NCBI RefSeq assembly: GCF_024166365.1
Contig: NC_064839.1
Location: 16,354,878 to 16,418,877 of the forward strand
Direction: 5' to 3'
Length of the DNA: 64,000 nt
Origin: Elephas maximus indicus
Lineage: Eukaryota; Chordata; Mammalia; Proboscidea; Elephantidae
The notes under the pieces are model-generated. The model had not been told where the DNA came from. It worked only from the letters and a program-made list of their open reading frames with translations, and did no database searches. Positions 53,976-64,000 of this stretch are shown in pieces; positions within the stretch are counted from its first letter, which is position 1, and each line of letters opens with the position of its first letter. A program made the translations under genes and the position numbers.

Positions 53976-56440
53976 CCGCCTGGCTCCTTAACTCCGGCCC
54001 CAGAACTGCAGCCCTGTAACCGCCCCACCTCCACGTTCACCCCAGTTAACGGCAGTCGTCCGCTGGCCTCTGGATCCTGCCTGACCCTTGTCTAGCCGCC
54101 CAGATTAAGGCCTGATGTATTTAAGTGCCTGTGGCTCAGCTTCCCCATCTGTTAAATGGGCCTCTCGGAACTGTGCCCACCTCAGGCTACAGTAAGTGTG
54201 GTTTCACGAATATTCCTTGGGAGCCCGATGTTTTCCTAGGCTGCTCTTGGCTCTGAAATAAAATGCTTGTCTTCGAATTCCCTGATTCGCCTCTGCTCTC
54301 AAGTCCCCTCCTCTCTCCGGACTTAGACTGTTTTGCTGAGGGCACTTGAAGGTGCCTGACGCTGGAGTTTCTTGGACCTTCTGAACCAGATTTTCTGTCG
54401 GTTCTGGTCAGTCAGACCCCTCTGAGCCTCACTGCCCCCAATATCCCAGTAATTCTGAACCGTAGGTTGCGGTTTGCACACACGGTTTGGCACAACATGT
54501 GGCAGTCGTGACGATGGTAGAAAACAGTAGAGCTCAATTTTTCCCGAAAGTTATGTTGATGTTTTCCCAAACTGCAGATCCCACTCTACTCTCCAAGGTT
54601 CTGATAGGCGGTGCCACCCCCACACTTAGGTGACCCTCTGTGATCACCCTCCCACACACTATCTTTTTGGGGGGGTTTCTTGCTACTGCCCTACACAGAT
54701 CCTTGGACCCAATCCAAGTGGACCAGTGTCATGCAGTCATTGGATTTTCCTCCCTCTCTGCTTTTGCTCATGATGCCCCTTCCATTTGGGACGCAATTGT
54801 TGGCTCTTTCCACTTGTAAAATTCTACCCTGTTTATCAGTGATCTAGAGGCCTGGCTGATGTTAAAATAGAACTGGGGTGATGGAGGATTTGCCTCTTCC
54901 CTCACTTTCCCTGTACCCTTTTCTTAAGGCTGAAGAGCCAGGAAGTGGCAGGCAGGAGAGGGTTGTAATTAAGAACGGGGGTGCGGCAATCAGGCAGCCT
55001 TGGGTTGATTCTCTACTTAGTAGCAGGTTGGCCCTTTTCAAATTCCTTAACCTCTCTGTAAATGGGAAGGGCAGCAGGGTATCCCTCATACTGCTACGAC
55101 ATTACATGAGAGAGAATTTAGCACAGAGCTCTGCACAGAGTAAGCTGGTCAGGGTGGCAGCCATATGTAGTTGACTGGTGAATGACTTTCAATTAATAAT
55201 GACTGACGTTTTCTCTACTACTATTTTGCGTTTTCTTTCCTTAGCTAGTGTGTTTTATGATCTCCAGATAAAAGCTTAATTTTCTGCTACCATAGAAAAT
55301 TAATGTAACTTTGGAATTGCAGTGTAACTTTCACTTTAAATACTATGGAGTCCTGTGCAATACAGAATTGTTGAAGATTCTAGAATTTTAGAATAAATTT
55401 AGAATAGCTGACCTTGCTGGGACTCACCGAAGCCATACTGCTGGAGGTGTACATTATGGAATGTTAAAACAGAAAGTGAAACCTTCAAGAAGGCAATCAT
55501 CAGTGATCTCCCCTCCTACCTCTGCTTTAATGCCCGAAACTGCTCCTGTGAACTGGGTGGATGGGAAAGGACATTGGAGAAGACACTGTGGCAGTGGGCA
55601 GGTACAGAGCCATAAAATCTTCGGAAAGACTTAAAGTTTAAATGACAGAAGCTCAACTCAAAACAGTAAACACTAAGGAGAATCTTTGGTTCATGTCCCA
55701 GCTGCAGGCAGAGCAGAGGCACCTGGCCCCAGGAACTTGGTGCCTGTGAGGTTCACTCTGGCATCTCTCCAGGGGTCATTCTCTTCATTGTTCTTCTTCA
55801 GACTAGGCACTGAACCTCAAGTCTGTGCTTTCGGAAAGACACGTTAACACTACGGAGAGCCGAGAGTTTCACCTGCTGCTTCCAGGGTTCCAGGAAAGGA
55901 TCCTGTTCGTCTGGCTTGGGTCATATGCTTATCCCTGGTGCAGAACTGGAGGGAAAAGGAACATGAGATTGGGAGGTTAGTGGTTTTAGACAAAGACAAC
56001 AGACATCCTCCCTGGCCAATCTACTAGAAAAAGGGCCTCGGTGGTTACCATTGGGCTAGGGTCATCTGAACAGTCAGAGGGAAGTTGGTGATGGGGCAAT
56101 GGCTATTGAGACTGGCCTTCCCATTGGCCAAGATTCTGCTCTGAAACACAGGATTTAGAGGTGGGAACGCTATTCTGTGTAGACAGGTAACTTATTATTG
56201 ACTTGGATGAAACACACTGGTGGAGCGTTTCTCAGGAATTCCAGTAGGACAGATGTGTTCACCATCCTCAGGGTTGTGTTGGAGTATGGAAGCTCAGCTA
56301 AATCTACGAGTTGATACTTGGCCTGAAACTCCCCTGGATAAGGAAGGGACATGTTGGCAGCACTGTCCCCTGGAAAGTCCTGTGTCCTCTCATTTTTTTG
56401 GTCCTTAGTCGCTCATTTTCCTTCTTCATTGATAGAGTCC
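53976..56440. other. Intergenic DNA between the orphan CpG island and the LTR
   Basis: MIR-like pieces are seen near 54115-54170 (agcttccccatctgttaaat) and 54990-55085. An AATAAA is at 54257-54262. The rest, including 55150-56440, has no gene or repeat that I recognise. Confidence 0.5.
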
Positions 56441-57098
56441 TGTGATGGTTAATGGTGTATGTCAACTTGGCTAGGCTTTGATTCTCAGTGGTTTGGCAGA
56501 CACTGAACTGGGTGCTGTTCCATAATGTAATATAATGTAATCACTTACCATTATGTGATCTGATGTGATCAGCCAATTAGTTGAAAGGGGAGTTTCCTTG
56601 GGGATGTGGGCCCCTGGTATATAAATGGAGGTTCTGGCAAAGCTCTTTCAACTCTGCATTCTTCTTGTCACCTGTCATCTGGTTCTTGGGAGATAAACCT
56701 GCAGAAGTCTCCAGCCTGCCACCTAACCTGCAGATCTTGGATTCACCAGTCCCTGCAATACCATGAGCCAGCAGAGGTCTCCAGCCTACCTCCTGAACCA
56801 CAGATTTGGGACCCTAGTGGCGTAGTGGTTAAGTGCCACAGCTGCTAAACAAAGGGACAGCAGTTCCAATCTACGAGTCACTCCTTGGAAACTCTATGGG
56901 GCAGTTCTACTCTGTCCTATAGGGTCGCTATGAGTCAGAATCAACTCGATAGCACTGGGTTTGGTTTTTTTGGTTAGCCCCCACAACTACATGAGCCCTT
57001 TCTTCCCAATCATATAAGCCATTTCTTTGAAGTAAATCTCTGTCTATTTACATATACATTTCGCTGGTTTTGCTCCTTTAGAGAACCCAGATTAAGAC
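56441..57098 (+). mobile_element. Solo LTR-like repeat, tgatggttaa family, with nested AfroSINE
   Basis: It starts tgtgatggttaatggtgtat and ends cctttagagaacccagatta followed by agaca. Internal phrases match 19463-19992. The AfroSINE at 56806-56977 splits it. No internal viral sequence is present. Confidence 0.78.
56806..56977 (+). mobile_element. AfroSINE
   Basis: Complete sense copy from gaccctagtggcgtagtggt to agcactgggtttggtttttt, inside the LTR. Confidence 0.95.
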
Positions 57099-57557
57099 AG
57101 ACCCCAAATTGGGAAACTTCACTCTGGTCAGAGAGAGAAAAGCCGAATCCCAGAGGTAGTAGCAACTGCATGGATCTGGGAGGTGGGCCAGGAGAGGTTC
57201 CAGACCCAGGACTGCAGCAGAACAGGGCGCACTCTGTGGGTTGTTGGCCTTGCTGGGGGAACTGGGTGATGGAGAAGCTCAATTCAAGAGAGCCCAGTTC
57301 TTGCACCTCTTCTCTCTGCCTGTGCTCAATCCCTCTCATCCAGGCTCTCATTCAGGTTTATCACCTCAAATGTTACCTATTCACTAACGACTCTCGAGTT
57401 TTTTTTCTACCTTGGACCCTTGCTCCCGCATATTTCAGACACAAGTATCCAACTCATCACCTCCACTGGATGTTGAATAGGTTTTGAAAGCTTAACATAC
57501 CCAAAAATGAGATCATGATCTTCTCCCAAAAACTTGCCCCTCATGAAGCCCTCATCT
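57099..57557. other. Unassigned intergenic DNA
   Basis: About 460 bp with no gene recognised. 57300-57480 may be a diverged L2 piece (tcacctcaaatgttacctat). Confidence 0.45.
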
Positions 57558-57727
57558 TAAACCAAAACCCAAACCTATTGCTATCAAATCAATTCCAACT
57601 CATAGCAACCCTAAAGGACAGAGTAGGATTGCCCCCATAAGGTTTCCAAGGAGTGGCTGGTAGATTTGAACTGCCGATCTTTTTGGTTAGCAGCTGAGCT
57701 TTTAACCACTGTGCCACGAGGTCTCCT
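57558..57727 (-). mobile_element. AfroSINE
   Basis: Complete antisense copy from aaaccaaaacccaaacctat to ctgtgccacgaggtctcc. It is somewhat diverged. Confidence 0.93.
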
Positions 57728-57861
57728 TCTTCGTCTCAGTTGATAACAATTCCATTTTTCCAGGAACTCAGATAAAAAATGAGATACCATCCTTGACTTT
57801 TTTTTTCTTTCACTAGGAAATTGTCAGTTCTTCTTTCACAATATATCCAGATCACCATGTC

Positions 57862-58055
57862 CATCTCTTGCCACCTTGGCCACCCAAGCCACCTTTGTCT
57901 CACTCTTGCCACCTTGACCACCCAAGCCACCTTTGTCTCACTTTTGCCATCTTGACCACCCAAGCCACCTTTGTCTCACTCTTGCCACCTTGACCACCCA
58001 AGCCACCTTTGTCTCCCTCTTGCTACCTTGACCACCCAAGCCACCTTTGTCTCCC
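57862..58055. repeat. 38-bp minisatellite, about five copies
   Basis: The core cccaagccacctttgtctc recurs at 57883, 57921, 57959, 57997 and 58035, exactly 38 bases apart. The units differ by a few substitutions (Tgacc/Tggcc, cactc/cactt/ccctc). It lies in intergenic DNA about 1.3 kb upstream of the GPI promoter. Confidence 0.95.
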
Positions 58056-58069
58056 ACCTGCACACAGCA

Positions 58070-58500
58070 GGAGCCTCTTAACTGTGGTCCTGACTTCGGC
58101 CCCACTGCCTTGTCAGTGTGATCTTTTGTAAAACATGTAGGATGATGCCCCTCAGCTCAGAAACCTCCAGTGGCTTCCCATCTCTCAGAAGAAAAAGCAA
58201 AGTTCTTACAATGACCTGTAATGCCCTGTGTGATCTTGCCTTGCCTTTCTTCTCTGACTTCATCTTCTACCACTCTTCCCTCTCACTCCACTCCAGCCAC
58301 CTTGGCTTCCTTGCTGCTTCTGGAACATCTGAGCACGTTCTTAGTGATTTCGCAGTTGCTGTTCCCTCTACCTAGAATATTGCCCCTCCCCCCCCGCCCC
58401 GTGCCACCTCAGGTATCCAGTTGGCTTGCTTGCTCCCTCACCTTTTTCGATTTTTGCTCAGATAGCAACTTACCAGTGAGTCGGCTGTTCTATTTAAAAT
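58070..58500 (+). repeat. L2 LINE fragment
   Basis: gaaacctccagtggcttccc, aatgccctgtgtgatcttgc and gttccctctacctagaatat are L2 phrases in order. It directly follows the minisatellite. Confidence 0.75.
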
Positions 58501-58518
58501 TACGTCTATTCTCAGCCC

Positions 58519-58717
58519 CAAAGAGCCCTGGTGGTGCAGTGGTTAAGCAGTCAGTTGCTAACCAAAATGTTGGTGGTTGGAACCCATGTGGGAGAAAGAT
58601 GTGCCAGTCTGCTCCCATAAGGACCACAGCCTTGGGAACTCTAGGGGCAGCTCTGCTGTGTCCTATAGGGTGACTATGAGTCAGAATCGACTTGACAGCA
58701 ATGGGTTTGGTTTTTTG
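58519..58717 (+). mobile_element. AfroSINE, long variant
   Basis: Sense copy with the head gccctggtggtgcagtggtt, the extra block agaaagatgtgccagtctgc and the tail gcaatgggtttggttttttg. Confidence 0.93.
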
Positions 58718-58788
58718 GACTTATCTCAACCCCCTTTCCAGCTTTGTTTTTCTTAATAGAATTTACAGTGGTAAATCTGACATAACAT

Positions 58789-58970
58789 CTGGAAACCCTG
58801 GTGGCGTAGTAGTTAAGTGCTACGGCTGCTAACCAAAGGGTCCGCAGTTCAAATCCACCAGGCGCTCTTTGGGAACTCTATGAGGCAGTTCTACTCTGTC
58901 CTATAGGGTCGCTATGAGTCGGAATCCACTCGACGGCACTGGGTTTGGTTTTTTTTTTTTTTTTTTTTTT
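58789..58970 (+). mobile_element. AfroSINE, well-preserved copy
   Basis: Sense copy ending in 22 consecutive T (58949-58970). Flanks gacataacat (58779-58788) and gacttaacat (58971-58980) form a target-site duplication. It ends about 230 bp before the GPI promoter block. Confidence 0.96.
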
Positions 58971-59199
58971 GACTTAACATATATTTTACTTTTTTGTCGT
59001 TTATGTATCCACAGCCCCTGGAACACTACCTGTAACACGGAAGGTGCTCAAGACAATTTGTGGAAAGAACGAAACAAGCAGACCAGGGAATGGGAAACTA
59101 GGCCTCTGCCTTCTAGCCACTTTGGGGCAGGGGCGGACGGAGTGGTAGCGCAAGCGGCAGTCCAGTTGTAGGGCAAGGCAAGCTGAGCCCAGATCCATG

Positions 59200-59391
59200 G
59201 CTCCAGGCAAGGTCGCCCTAGCGGGCAGCCCGGGCAGGGAGCGGTGGGCGGGGCGGGCGGGGCGGGGCGGGGCGCCTGCGTCATAAAGGCCGCTGCACGC
59301 GGGGCCCTCAGCTCACTGCGCGCCGCGCCGCGCCGCTTTCCTTCCTCTTCCTGCACTCCGGCCCGGGTCCGTGCGCCCAACTTGTTCTGCC
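59200..59391 (+). promoter_or_regulatory. GPI: GPI core promoter and 5' UTR in a CpG island
   Basis: A very GC-rich block. Overlapping GC boxes (GGGCGGGG type, Sp1/KLF) fill 59245-59273, followed by a CRE-like TGCGTCAT at 59277-59284 that overlaps CATAAAG at 59282-59288, a TATA-like element. A start of transcription around 59310-59320 would give a 5' UTR of about 75-80 bases. CpG density stays high to about 59720, into intron 1. The start site is inferred from spacing. Confidence 0.8.

Positions 59392-64000
<4,609 letters not shown>

Noticed and set aside
19463-57098. Intact endogenous retrovirus
   Set aside because: The LTR-like units at 4480, 19463, 23318 and 56441 are solitary, with no internal gag, pol or env sequence seen beside them.
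57862-58055. CRISPR-like array
   Set aside because: The 38 bp units are directly abutting without unique spacers and the DNA is mammalian, so this is a minisatellite.
58789-58860. tRNA-like sequence (cctggtggcgtagtagttaa...)
   Set aside because: It is the tRNA-derived head of an AfroSINE and appears in most of the sense copies. It is not an independent tRNA gene.

Overview
The window is vertebrate nuclear DNA from an afrotherian mammal, most likely a paenungulate (elephant, sirenian or hyrax). The evidence is about 21 copies of the afrotherian tRNA-derived SINE (AfroSINE), an RTE-type LINE with a related 3' end, and L1 elements with a distinctive 3' UTR. The coding exons read as two familiar mammalian genes. 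They sit head to tail on the plus strand in the order found on human 19q13.11: GARRE1 (formerly KIAA0355), then GPI (glucose-6-phosphate isomerase). I cannot name the species from sequence alone.

Positions 1-22245 lie in a large intron of GARRE1. Most of the first 15 kb is retroelement DNA: a 3.2 kb antisense L1 at about 650-3816, two related L1 3' regions at 4.1-7.9 kb, and a stack at 9.6-13.6 kb in which an old L1 ORF2 is split by two later L1 insertions and an RTE LINE. Twelve GARRE1 exons follow at 22246-22449, 28372-28512, 28897-28992, 29114-29275, 30199-30357, 32678-32775, 37552-37677, 38863-39890, 43381-43546, 44318-44455, 46518-46596 and 47301-47609. They keep one open frame of 901 codons to a stop at 47607-47609, with compatible phases and GT-AG borders at every intron. 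The first roughly 170 residues of the protein are encoded upstream of the window. A perfect 308 bp tandem duplication lies in one intron. The 3' UTR probably ends near 49.86 kb, with alternatives.

The intergenic part (about 49.9-59.3 kb) holds L2, LTR, SINE and minisatellite sequence. It also holds one CpG-rich, repeat-free island at about 53215-53975 with two exact NRF1-type sites and several ETS-type sites. I infer that this is an upstream or alternative GPI promoter or a non-coding RNA promoter. The main GPI CpG-island promoter is at about 59200-59391. GPI exons 1-4 (59392-59513, 60547-60637, 60950-61018, 62277-62396) encode residues 1-134, and the rest of the gene runs off the right edge.

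The two genes are unrelated in function. GARRE1 is a Rac/RhoG effector linked to RNA granules and mRNA deadenylation. GPI catalyses the second step of glycolysis. I saw no operon-like, prokaryotic, CRISPR or defence system. The unusual content is in transposable-element structure, the internal CpG island and the recent duplication.
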